From: Knufia peltigerae
Taxonomy: Eukaryota > Ascomycota > Eurotiomycetes > Chaetothyriales > Trichomeriaceae
DNA length: 64,000 bases
Direction of reading: 5' to 3'
NCBI GenBank assembly: GCA_030247855.1
Contig: JAPDRN010000032.1
Coordinates: 62,001-126,000, forward strand
Shown: positions 32,322 through 43,343 of the stretch, one piece after another
How positions within the stretch are numbered: the first letter of the stretch is position 1
Layout of the letters: each line of letters opens with the position of its first letter
Position numbers and translations under genes: made by a program
The notes under the pieces: generated by a model
Database searches by the model: none
What the model was told of the DNA's origin: nothing
What the model saw: only the letters and a program-made list of their open reading frames with translations

Positions 32322-35271
32322 CTACCAATCCGTTACCTCAGGGTAGCCTGACTCATCTAGAAATGAGGTCCAGTCAAGTGAGAACATCTGGTCGACATTC
32401 TCAGGTTCTGACAGCCCCCACCATGGTCGTGCGAGTTGCGGCATGCTTTGTGGGTCCTTGCTCAGACCTTCGGGCGCCTGCAGTGAGCTAGACGCCATGG
32501 ATTGGTCTGAGTTCAGTGCTGAAGGTTGGGTAAGGGACTTCCGGACTTCTATCGCATCAAGCCTAGGTGATGGTGCTGCCGAAGGGACAGTCGTGTCCCT
32601 ACCACTTTTAAATACAAGTAGGCCTTCATCGCGCGCAGCGTATGTAGATGACCATGCGCCGCGACGAATCCTTTCAACCTTGGCCCATCGGAAGTCTCTA
32701 AAGTCGTACTCGGCTGCATCGCTACCGGCGAGCTGGTATTCACTGTGGCATGAATCAATCACCGTACTGACTGAACTTGAAAGTACTATACTGACCTTCG
32801 CAATGCCGCTAAATCCGCTTCGCCCAGTAAATGTCCACATTCGCATTTCAGTATACGGTGGACGGCTTCAATCCGCTTCGTTCAATGTCAGTCTTGACTT
32901 CTTGAGATTTGGTTACTACGTACGAGTTGTCTGAGAATCTCAGAACGCGCCGAGAGGTCCCGGAGGACTGCCAGGAGACGGTAGACCGCATCGATCAGCT
33001 CGGGAGCCTTGGTGTCGGTGACGGAATCCGCCTCGGCTAGTCGACGAGGCTCAAATAGGAGAACTAACCAAATGTTAGCGTATTTAATGACCGTGGATTA
33101 TGGCTGCCCATAGAATCTCACTTTCCAACGCGACATAGGCGAAGATGCCAATGTGAGGGTCAAAGATGATGTCGGCTTTGAGTCCCTCAAAGACAAGACT
33201 GGCAGTGGCTAGAGCGTGAGAGATTCTTTCTCGCCGGACCTGTAGGGTATCATCTGCTTTGGTAAGATCGCGCTGGTAGACTTGAAGGGCGGCCCGAGTG
33301 ATGACAACAAACAGGTTGTGCCGCATGATGTGTAGGAGAAGGAACGCGCTAAGCCGATCACGGTGTAGAAACATGTTGTCGGAATTGAATATGAAACGCT
33401 TGGGCAAATCGTTTATGACTTTATCAATGTCAGCTTTGAGGACAATCAGCTCTTCGCAAAGCCTTTCGACCGTCTGCTCCTTATGCGAGGCCCGAAAAGC
33501 AAAGTGCAGTGCCCGTCGACGTGCAGCCGCCGCTCGAAGAAGATATGCGGACATATCGAGCTGGGCAGGGTTTTGAATACCCAGCTCCGTATTTGAGGTG
33601 CTATTTAAGTCAACGAAAAGGGGCTCAGTCGTTACGTTCTCGTCGGCCAGAAAACTCGTAGGATCGCAAGGCAGCTGAACACGGTAGGCGTTCTCGTCAA
33701 CAATGTGGAACCCGTAACGTCCACCATCGACAATCGAGTCAGCATAGAATGTAGACCATGCCACACGACGGAGAGCTTCGGCTGAGAGGAGGAGTGGCAA
33801 CCGCAGATTGGATGCGAAAGTGGAAGGGTATGTCCGGTCGAATGTTTGAAGAGACATCATTTGCATCATCCTTATGAAGGTGTCAATTGTCAAAAGTCAC
33901 CGGCAAGCAACACGGCTTCGCATTAAGGATGCTACTGCGACCACATACCTCGTGCAATTAGCGCCTAGGAGCCAAGAAGACGTGAAGTTGCCTCGATGAA
34001 AGTCGTAGTGATGAGCCAGTAGCAAGGTCTGTCACTCACGTTAGTCGAGCTCTCTCTACCCAAGAATTGAGACGTGGCTTGTAAACTAGACTGAGATTCG
34101 AAATCAAGGGGTGGGCAGGGTAGCGCTTATGTACCATTAATTGAACTGCTCCAAAACCTTGATAGATCTGTTGCAGAAGGACACTAATTGCGGCGTCTGC
34201 CCAAGCATCTCCTCTGGCTAGGTTCTCTTCAGTAGGCGCGGCCGCAAAGCTAGAGGGCTCGTGAGCAGCCGTTTCAATATGCGCTCTATGAAGGCGCTGT
34301 ACTTACCGCATGACACTGGCCACCATCATAAGAGTCAGTTCTCGAGGAGCTTTACCTTGAGCAAGCAGACGATTGAAGTGGAGCTGGTGGATGAACCCGT
34401 AGAAGCCGAAATCTGATAGGTAACATGATTGGTGAGTGGAAAAGCCCTGCACTTCAGGAAACAACAAGCTATACTGACCATGAACCGAGGAAAAGTAAAC
34501 CTGTACCAGGTGCTCAAGCTCTTCTCCCTGGGGTAACTGGCCTAACGGTGTTGTAGGAGCTGCACAGTTCGATTGCGTGGGCTCCTCGCTCTGGATATGT
34601 TGCCCGGGAGAAGTTAAAGAGCGTTCGATACGGGTGCCACTGATCTCCGAAGGATTCGGCGGGATTGAGTCGGTCGACCAGTCTGTGGGAGCGGGAGCGA
34701 TCCTGGCATACGTGGAGTCCGATGTGGAAGCAGCCAGGGAGCTTTGAGGCTCCATGTAGGTGCTTGCTTGAGTCCGCGCACACATCAAACCCTGATCTCG
34801 ACAATTCTCACATGCAGCTTGTACGTCACCAACACACTTGAGCTGCCACCGCGTTGCAAATCAGATTGACTGGCCTCTTCGTTGCTTGTTTGCATTGACA
34901 TACCTTTCTGTCCCTACAATGGTCGCAAGCTGTCGCATTGGCCCTTCTCACGTGTCTTGTTCTCCGTTCATCAGATTCTGGCCACGTACAGGCGCGGTTG
35001 CCCAATCGACATTTGGTACATATTGGCTTCCCTTCGTCGCATTTGACCTAGGAGAGACAGAAATCAATCACTGTCTGATTTGAGATCAGATTTCGTCTGG
35101 GAAAACGGAGCGTACCCTTCTGTTACGGCACGTCGTGCAGCCTGTACGCACACGTGTCTGCCTTTGCTTTGGAGGCAGAAAATCAACCTCGATTGACGGA
35201 AAATGGGGCCGAGGTCTGGAAGGACTCGGGGTAACATCAGGGTTGTGCATCCATTGCCCTGTAGTATTCAT
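32322..35271 (-). CDS. Transcription factor with two tandem Zn2Cys6 clusters
   Basis: Ten exons: 35116..35271, 34904..35047, 34479..34842, 34412..34307, 34249..34135, 34028..33949, 33870..33122, 33063..32924, 32875..32796 and 32742..32322. They give 684 residues with all phases in agreement. The first cluster uses Cys 45, 48, 55, 62, 65 and 72 (GCTTCRNRR|VKCDEGKPIC, then TKCRLGNRACTWP). A second complete cluster uses Cys 93, 96, 103, 111, 114 and 121 (ACDHCRDRK|LKCVGDVQAAC, then ENCRDQGLMC). Both are interrupted by an intron after the basic stretch. The middle homology region contains DFGFYGFIHQLHF, APRELTLMMVASVMR, GNFTSSWLLGANCTR and MMQMMSLQTFDRTYPS. The C-terminal exons, joined by reasoning on phase, are the least certain. 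It is the nearest regulator to the sulfatase genes and points the same way as sulfatase A. Confidence 0.8.
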
Positions 35272-35686
35272 CTCGCACAGAGGAGGTCAGCAGCTTGAAG
35301 AGACTGGGATGAATTGGACATCCATTGTTCTTTCCGGCAATGGGTTAGGACGAAGGAGACCGAGATTGTTCATCCTCTTTCATCGGGGTAGCACTTGGCG
35401 TGCACGTGACCATCGATGTTCCTGTAGTCCCCACCCAGGCTGAGGAGGGACAGCCTTAATGGCCCAAGACTTCATACTAAACTCCTCGAATATAGTATAG
35501 TACCTTGAACCAGAGATGCCTGTCTGGGAAATGGTCATAAAAGCTAAGATATCTATTCCCGCCACCTGAATCTTTTGACCACCGACGCAACACCGAAAAA
35601 CCCGCCTCTCACCTATTTGTAACATATTTCTATGGGTATAGCTCTAGTGACGCGCCGATGCCTTCGTTCTTTACAAAGGCACTTGC
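35272..35686. promoter_or_regulatory. Region between sulfatase A 3' end and tandem-cluster regulator
   Basis: 415 bp; the terminator of sulfatase A and the promoter of the regulator, both on the minus strand. No CCG-N6-CGG element was found here. Confidence 0.4.
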
Positions 35687-38082
35687 TCATACACAGACTG
35701 CCGGACACTCTCCGCCTCTCGCGCCCATCCATGCACTTTGCAGTTCAAGTTCATCCTGCCAGAGCTCAGGCGCGTCGTCCTTCCCAAGGCCAGACGCCGT
35801 CGCAGTCTCTCCCCAAACGATCCCACATTCAACCACGTACTCTTGCCAGCATTTAAGCAGTTCTTGGAGTTTCCCCGGCTGGCTCGTGGCAAGGTCCTTT
35901 GTTTCTCCGGGATCTTCCACGACATTGAAAAGTTCCCAACCCTCATCCCCTTCACCCACACCTCCATCCTTTTTGGCAAAGTGAACAATCTTCCAGTCTC
36001 CCTTTCGGAGTGCACCCCGAGCAAAGAGTTCCCATCCGACAGGCTCCGAGGAAGAGTGGATCGCCCATAACTCATCATCTTCGACTTTCTTCCCATGACT
36101 GAAGAGTGGCACCCACGATTTCCCACGGATGGCGTGAACATCTTTTCCTCGAAACTTGGTCATCTTGCGTGGTGCAAGGGTCCGAGGGAAGGTTTGTTGG
36201 GCTGTCTCAAAAACACCAGGAAGGGATACGCCCGCAAGTTCTAGAAATGTAGGAGCGAAATCCATCACTGTCGTGAACGAGCGGTGGAACGAGCCAGGGG
36301 TGAACGACGGTAGGAAAGTGTTAGCAGGTGGTTTGACAACACAGGGCACGAGAATGCCGCCCTGCGAAGGAAAACACTTGAACAGCCTCGAAGGGGCTGT
36401 CGATGCTTGAGCCCACAGAGGTCCGAGCCTGTCGTAGCGATCCACGTCAGCCCACGTCTCGAGTTGACGAAATGTCGAACCTACCACGTGAACGAGTTCC
36501 AAGAGCCGATATTATCGTACGAATTGTCATAGTATTGGTGAATGGCGCGTTTGATGTTATCTCCCATTACCGCTGTACAACTAATGGTCAGATTGGTTTT
36601 TTTTGTTGTTGAAAATCATTGCCACAGGCGTGTACTTACGGACTGCTTCCATCCTGTGTATACCAGAGAGGTCAAAATCAGCCATTGGTGATTTCTCGTC
36701 ACTCGGGATGTTCGTATTGGAATAACTCACGCTGCACCCTCTGCTCCATTGTCACTCATGAAGACGATGAATGTATTGTCATATTCACCAGTCTTCTTCA
36801 GGTAATCCACAACCTTGCCGACATTGACATCGATCGAGTCCACCATGCCGGCATAAGCCTGCATGGCCCGGCTTGACAGCTTTTTCTCTTCTGGTGTGAG
36901 ATCATCCCATTCGCCAACGCCAACTGTGGACGTTTCGACTTCGTGAGGAATCACTGACTTGTCGATAATGCCCATCTCGGCAAGCTTTTTCAGTCGACGT
37001 TCCCGCAATGCGTATGGGCCGTCTTTATATTCACCTTCATACCTGTGAAGACGTGTTAGTCTGAACGACGCTCGCCCTGTCGTATTATACGAGCGGTTAT
37101 CAACGAATATGGGGACCTTACTTGTCACGTTGTGCTTTCGAGCATTGTAGAGGCCAATGAGGCGCGGTATATGGCAAAAATGCAAAGAATGGTTTCGACT
37201 TGTCATTCTCCGACCGACCCTCAAAGTACTGGAGGAGTTGATTTGTGTAGGAATCAGTCGAGTAGAAGCCTTCGGGATCTTCTGTCTTGTTGGGCTCACT
37301 GTGAATAAGGAAATATTGTCAACCACTGTAATCTGGGCACACTCCATGAGTTCCCAACCATCCGTTTAAACCTACATCGCGACCTTTTGGCCATTCTCCG
37401 CGTGGATGGGCCGACCTCCAACGGGGAACTGTTCCTGTACTGGCTCCCAGCCGTAGTGATTGCAACAACCAGGAAGCATTGCAAAAGCCTTTTGGAAGCC
37501 CCTCTTCCACGGTCCTTGACTCGCACGAAGGCCAAGATGCCACTGCTTATTGATTAGCTTGTAATCATGCTTACGAGAACCATTCGCAGAACAGAATCGA
37601 CGGAACTAATGTTTCATTGAACGAATATGAAACGCGAAATCGGCCTACTCACCTTGCCAGACATGGCTGTAAAGTAGCCATTGTCGTCCAGAATCTCCGG
37701 GATCGTCGCAACGTCGTTGTTTAGATAACCTTCATACCCAGCCTTACCCGACCAACGCTTGGCTCCCTTCTCGCTGTTCTTGTACTCGATCAGTACGCCG
37801 AGACCGCCGAGATGTGCGTCTGTTCCACTGAGTAACATCGCACGCGTTGGCGAACAAGCCGCCGCAGCGTGCATGTTGAGCATGCGAACGCCCTCCTCGG
37901 CCAGCCGATCAATGTTTGGTGTCTGAATTTCACTGCCATAGCACCCAATGTCAGAGAACCCCTGGAACGTCAAACAGTTAGCATGGTCGTCCCATGACCA
38001 GAACAGAAATACTTGCAAGGTCGTCTGCGAGAACAAATAAAAAGTTGGGACGTTTCGTCGTCGTACTGAAATCTTCACCCAT
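35687..38082 (-). CDS. Arylsulfatase A paralogue (Cys-type)
   Basis: Hydrolyses a sulfate ester using a formylglycine made from cysteine. Eight exons: 38017..38082, 37653..37961, 37376..37542, 37122..37298, 36731..37042, 36640..36653, 36485..36572 and 35687..36428; 624 residues. Marks: [22 protein letters not shown] with the two metal-binding Asp, the signature ACSPTRAMLLSGTD with Cys58, MSGK|WHLGL, VFMSDNGAEGAA (Asp-Asn metal ligands), and the C-terminal WELFARGALRKGDWKIVHFA and WELFNVVEDPGETKDLA. The first intron has a GC donor (GCAAGT) with branch-like GCTAAC. Exon 6 is only 14 nt. No signal peptide is visible. The gene is divergent from an MFS transporter. Confidence 0.85.
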
Positions 38083-38708
38083 GATTCTGAGCAAGTCTGG
38101 AAATTGAGACTTAATGTTTGACTGAGAACGTGTGGGAGAGGGAATGTCAAGGTTGTTCTGGTTTTAATCGCAGTAAGAACAAGTTTCATAAAACTCCGAC
38201 TCCTACTTGAACAACACAGAAGAAAAGCATCCGTGTCTAGATTGATCTCACCAAAGTACAACAACGCACAAAGGAGAGAGAAACTCGCTTGGAAAATCAC
38301 GGGACACCACGGGCTCAAGTGATCCAAGCGAGCCCCCCGGTGGCCCACTTTCTTTTTCCCGGGGAGTGGAAAGGCCCTCACGAGTTCGGGTAGAGAGTAG
38401 CCAATGATTGGTGGGCTCTTTTATGCTGCTCCAGTCGAGATCAGACCACGGGGCCTTCTCGCTTGGAGCGCCGTTCCAAGCGAACACACCTCTCTCCATG
38501 GGTTGTCGGAATTTCGCCATCGCTTGCATGGGCCCCACGGGGTGTTTTTACGGTCTTTGCCTCGAACCGCCAAAATCCTGCAAACATTGCTGTGCTGATA
38601 TAAAGGCGCGACTTTCCTTCCCTGCATTCTATCTGATGGAGTGCTTCAAGTCTCTCTTTTGGTCCTCTCGCAAAGACTATCTGACATCGTTATCCCACAT
38701 TGTCCAAA
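38083..38708. promoter_or_regulatory. Shared divergent promoter of sulfatase A and MFS transporter 1
   Basis: 626 bp between two divergent start codons. CACGGG occurs four times in the same orientation (38298, 38308, 38447 and 38536); the first two are spaced by 4 bp. An inverted CCAAT pair (CCAATGATTGG, 38401-38411) could bind the HAP/CBF complex. A TATA-like GATATAAAGG lies near 38597. Co-regulation of the two genes is inferred from this arrangement. Confidence 0.55.
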
Positions 38709-40911
38709 ATGTTCGTTCCACGCTCAGCATGGGCCATGGTGACGCCCATGCTCCTGTACTCTTGCTTTTGTTTGCTGGTCGGTGATTTCCTGTTCGGCTA
38801 CGACACTGCTAGCTTTGGAGGTATTCTAGGAAACCCTGTAAGTTGGACTCTTTGGTGACACTTGCGTGTCCATTCATCGATTGACGCTTCTTTTTCTCAT
38901 CTCATTCAGGGGTTTGTGCGACAATTTGGTACCTACCACGCCTCGAAAGACAAATACGCCTTCGACTCTCTTCACACCTCATTACTTTCCTCTCTGGCCT
39001 TTATCGGAAAATTCATCGGATGTATCGCAGCTGGCCCTCTGATCGAGCGGTATGGCCACCGAGTCGTGTTCTACATCCTTTCCGTGATCTCGACCATTGG
39101 AATCATCAGTAAGTCTGGCCATCTATCGACCAGTCACAACTTGTGGTGTGCTAATATTGTGTGCCTTTCACAAAGTTGAGATCACTGCTGCCGGGACGAG
39201 TGTTGGGTCTGGTCGTCTGGCGCAATTCATCGTCGGTCGTATCATTGTCTACGTCTCCGTCGGACTGGTCGAGGTCGATGTAACGTAAGTTTGTTCTCAA
39301 AAGCTTCATGATTCAAAAGAGGAAGCTCATGGAATGTTATACTCACAGCACCTATCAATCCGAAATCGTACCGGCGCCTTTCCGTGGTCTTGTGATTGTT
39401 TCCCTGCAACTCTTCCTGAATGCCGGCAGCGTCGTCGCCACCGGCGTCAACAAGGGCTTCTCTACCAGGACGGATGGTCTAGGCTGGAAAACGGTCACGG
39501 GTATTCAATTTATTTTCCCCGTCTGTAAGTATTGATTCTACTGTCACTGTCATCCTTCTGGTGGGGAGCAAGTCCCTAATGTGTGTCGGTGCAGTGATTG
39601 CAATTTTCACGCTGTTCATTCCAAACTCCCCGCGCTGGCTCTTGTCCAAGGACCGAGAAGACGAAGCAATTGTCGCCCTCCGCCGTATCAGACCCAAGGA
39701 GGACGGTGAGAACGGCAACTGTGCGGCCGAGATCCTGGCCATCAGGGAAGCTCTTCACGAGGAGGTACACAAGGCACCCTGGTTCGACCTTGTCCGTGGC
39801 ACCAACCTTCGTCGGACCATGCTCGTGGTGGTTTATTACTTTTTCCAACAGGTATGGACAAGCCCATCCCATCACCCGCTGGTAGTGCCTGACCCTGTTT
39901 CACAGACCACCGGCCAGGCTTTCGTCTCCACTTACCAGACGGTGTTTTATAAACAAAACGGGTACGCAGATCAAGCTTTTACTTATCCTGTCATCACCAC
40001 ATGTCTTGGATTGGTGATAGTGTTGGTGGCAATGTACATGGTTGAAAAACTAGGGTGAGTTTGCTGATCGTACCATTTCACTATCATGATCCATTGAGGG
40101 AAACACTATGATGGTGCGTGACCCCCAAATGACTAACACGATTTGATTTGTAGTCGACGACCTAGCTTGATGATTAGTTTCTTCTTGCAAACCTTTTGGA
40201 TGTATTTGCTGGCCGGTCTAGGTGGGATGGCTCACAAGAATTCTGCAACCAAAAACATGATTGTGGCCTCTTTTATCCTCTACTCTGTCAGCTACAACGT
40301 AAGTGCTATCGCCAGACCAGAAATCTCCTCTCTTCAATGCGCTCTTCTGTACTGACTACTGCTCAGATGTGCGGTGCGTCTGTCCCGTATCTCCTCGGCG
40401 CGGAAATACCAACTGCTGCCCTTCGTGAAAAGACTCAATCCTTGGGTGCCGCGTGGAACGTTGTCTGGGCCTTTGTCACAAATTTCGTCATTCCTTATAT
40501 GATTAACGACATTCATTTCGCCGTCGGATGGGTCTTTGGTAGCATCTCAATCCTGGCGTTCGTTTTCACCTACCTTTTCCTCCCTGAAACAAAGGTAAGC
40601 AAGCAGAGCCTTCCAACCCCCTTCTCTCTCCCTCGGCGAGAAAGCCATTGGTTTTTTTCCCATCGCAGGCGCTCTCTCTCTCGAGAGAAGACTGATCCAG
40701 ACACTCATACACTGACACACACACACACACACAAAAACAGGGTCGTGCTCTAGAAGAGATCGATGCCATATTTGCGGTCCCATTCAATCCTTTCCGCAAG
40801 ACCGAAATTCATTACACCTACGCAGAACGACGTGTGGGTCAATTGGAAGGCGAGAAGACAATCGAAAAGACAGCCCCGTCGGCTAATATTGAGTTTGCTG
40901 AAGGAAAGTAA
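38709..40911 (+). CDS. MFS sugar-porter-type transporter 1
   Basis: Nine exons: 38709..38837, 38910..39108, 39176..39284, 39349..39524, 39595..39851, 39906..40054, 40154..40298, 40367..40594 and 40741..40911; 520 residues, phases consistent. Sugar-porter marks are FLFGYDTASFGGILG in TM1, GPLIERYGHRVVFYILS in the first A-loop, IVGRIIVYVSVGLVEVDVTT then YQSEIVPAPFRG, FIPNSPRWLLSKDREDEAIV (the PESPRWLL-type motif), and LFLPETK|GRALEEIDAIF (ETKGRSLEE-type) across the last splice. About 12 membrane helices. Plasma-membrane proton-coupled uptake is expected. Its substrate is not readable, but the divergent pairing with a sulfatase suggests a sulfated sugar, glycoside or similar. Intron 8 contains an (AC)9 microsatellite. 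Confidence 0.88.
40715..40732 (+). repeat. (AC)9 microsatellite inside intron 8 of MFS transporter 1
   Basis: Eighteen bases of AC repeat just before the 3' splice site (ACAAAAACAG). It is likely length-polymorphic and close enough to the acceptor to affect splicing if it expands. Confidence 0.9.
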
Positions 40912-41207
40912 AAATTGATGGCACGGACTCAATACAGGGGATACCAGGCTCTTTAACAGGTGTGCGGGACTTGGGAACAGGCTGTATGGGTAATGATAGG
41001 ACGTCAGCTGTAATAAGAGCTCTACTTTGAACAATCGAATTCTTTGCTCGTCAACCATTGGGTGATATGCTTGACCCTTATCATTTATTTGCATGTAACT
41101 ACATGTACTCGGGGCAGACTAAGATTGTCAATTTGTCGACGCCTCATCTAAACAAGAGGGTCTTTTTGAGCAAAGTATACCCTTCTTGGCTCATCTCAGG
41201 TGGTCTC

Positions 41208-42959
41208 CTAATCCTTCCCTGTATGCTCGGCGATCTCTATCTCCTCACCCACGCCGTCATCATATCTCTGCGCCGCATCCTGACTCTTTCCCATGTGCTT
41301 TACTTGTTCGTCCAATGCCTTCTTATCGTGCATTTCCAGTTCCGTCACTCTGTGTCCGATGCCTGTCGTTTTGAATTTCTTGAATTGCCAGGCCTGCAGT
41401 TTGGCCTCGAACATTTCATCGACCTCTTCAAGAGATCTGCCTTTGAGTTCCGGAGTGAAGAATATTCCAAAGAATCCCGAGAGGTAGGCCGCGGCGGCGA
41501 AAATCCACCCGACTTTGGCGCCCAAGTTTGGGCTGGGTTTCGCGAGGAGGTAAGGGGTGGCAAAGGTGACCAAAAAAGCTGCGAGGACGTCGTTGGCGGT
41601 GCCGAAAGCCATGATCTTTTTCCGCATCCTCACCCCACCGATCTCGGCCCCGATCAAAAAGGCATTGTTGCTGGCGGAAATCTTGGTGAAGAAGCCGAGA
41701 AGGATGAAGGTGGCAATGACGGTCCGCCTCTCGTCGGCGTTCTCGTGGGTCTGGGAGCCGAGAGCGGCGCCGATGGTCAAGAGGATGCCACACATGAACC
41801 CACCTCCGATCATCAGTGGGCGTCGGCCGGTGTGGTCAGTCGCCAAGATACCCGTGAGTGCTCCGACGATGGTCATGGCTTGGCCAATGGTGGCGTAGGT
41901 GAAGGAAGCGTCGCCGTACCCGGACTGTTTGTAAAACGTCGGACCATAACTGTTGACAAATTGATTGCCGTTGGTTTGTTGAAATATGAACAAGCTCGCC
42001 ACGATCCACGCCCGTCGGCCATAGTTGGTCGGGTCGCTGAAAATCTCCCACCAAGTGCCCGAGTCCACGGCGCCATTTTGGGCGATGGCGTCCTCGATGG
42101 CGTCAATCTCGGCGGCAATGTAGCCACTGGCGACTTCTTCCTTTGTGCGGAGCTTTTCGAGGTTCCGGAGCGCGAGCTGCTTCTTGCCTTTGAGCAAGAG
42201 CCATCGGGGGGATTCGGGAGTGAATGCGATCAGACACAGAACAATGACGGCGGGGATGAGCTGCATGGCGCACGGAATGAGCCAGCCCCTGTCAGACGTC
42301 TCCTTGATAAAGGCTCGAGACATTCCAGCTCCCCAGAGATTGCCCAAGGCGACGACGAAGGTGATGGAACCGGCCAACAATCCACGAAGTGAACTGGGTG
42401 CAATTTCCGCACAATAAGCTGGCGCCAAGTTCTCAACCTGGAGGGATTCTGTTAGTGTCCACGTTCGAAACGAATTTCGATTTTGGAGCGGCAGCACCAC
42501 TTACCAACCCAACAGACAAGTATGCGAAATTTCGTCCTATGGTAAATTGTTGCCAGCCCTTGGCCGTCATTTCGATGATAAGAGCGATAATCTGGATGAT
42601 CGAGGCGACCACGATTGACTGCCTATAGCCGACACGATCGATGAGTGGTTCGATGATGAAGCATCCGACGATTTTGCCAATCCAGGGTATGGAGTTCATG
42701 ATCGATTTGCGTTTCGTGGGCAACTCAAAGTCGCCATCGGTGGTTTTTTCGCCAAATCGACGTAGGAACGAAGGAAGTGCCTGAAGCGAACCAAACGATC
42801 CGGTATCGCTGGATTTTATTCCGTCAGTAGAGTCTTTGGAGATTCAGGAGGAGGGAAAACTCACATTCCAAAAAGTAAAGCACCTTGGAGATACACCATG
42901 ACACAAAATAATAAATATGGAGTCAGGGCTCTGTAGTTGGACATACTTGGGTTTGCCAT
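41208..42959 (-). CDS. MFS sugar-porter-type transporter 2
   Basis: Exons 42865..42959, 42505..42808 and 41208..42437 give 542 residues. It begins MANPSMSNYRALTPYLLF, with TM1 LFGI|DTGSFGSLQALPSF across the first splice. Other marks are GKIVGCFIIEPLIDRVGYRQ, RNFAYLSVGL|VENLAPAYCA, EIAPSSLRGLLAG, FTPESPRWLLLKGKKQLAL, FIFQQTNGNQFVNSYGPTFY, DHTGRRPLMIGGGFMCG and TPELKGRSLEEVDEMFEAKL. About 12 membrane segments and a long polar C-tail rich in K/D/E. It differs strongly from transporter 1, so the two need not share a substrate. Its 3' end converges on transporter 1 with a gap of 296 bp. Confidence 0.88.
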
Positions 42960-43343
42960 CGTGAAAAGGAGAGTCGGCTGCGAGACCTGCGACTGGGTGT
43001 ATCGAGATATGCAAGCGTCTGGGGTCTGGGGTTTGGAGAGGGTTACAGTGTTATATACGGACCTCGTGGAGGCAGATGGTGTTATTCCGAGAAGGGGAGA
43101 AATGTGGGTCGATCGGCGACCGGCCTTAACAATTTTGTCATTCAGCCGATATATCGGTCGAGTGCCAGATTTATAGTCGGGACACGGAATAGTCTCGAAA
43201 ATTTGGTACCGTCCCGTCTCGTGAGAACTCCGAGTTTACCCTATTTCGTCTATCCAAGGTTTCTCAATGATACCCGGTCCAGCATTATACTCCGTATCAT
43301 GACCCGAAAAATAAGTCTATGCCTCTACTACGAGTACTTGTTT
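42960..43343. promoter_or_regulatory. Promoter of MFS transporter 2, with palindromic CCG-N6-CGG
   Basis: 384 bp between the transporter start and the 3' end of sulfatase B. It carries the 12-bp perfect palindrome CCGATATATCGG at 43146-43157, about 190 bp upstream of the ATG, and CACGG at 43183. Confidence 0.55.
43146..43157. promoter_or_regulatory. Candidate Zn2Cys6 binding site CCG-N6-CGG
   Basis: Perfect palindrome CCGATATATCGG upstream of MFS transporter 2. Everted CCG/CGG triplets are a known binding layout for dimeric Zn2Cys6 factors. Binding is inferred. Confidence 0.4.

Noticed and set aside
41058..42392. Long open frame of 444 codons on the plus strand
   Set aside because: It is the antisense of MFS transporter 2, whose minus-strand frame matches a known family throughout; the plus-strand peptide is low complexity and unlike any family.
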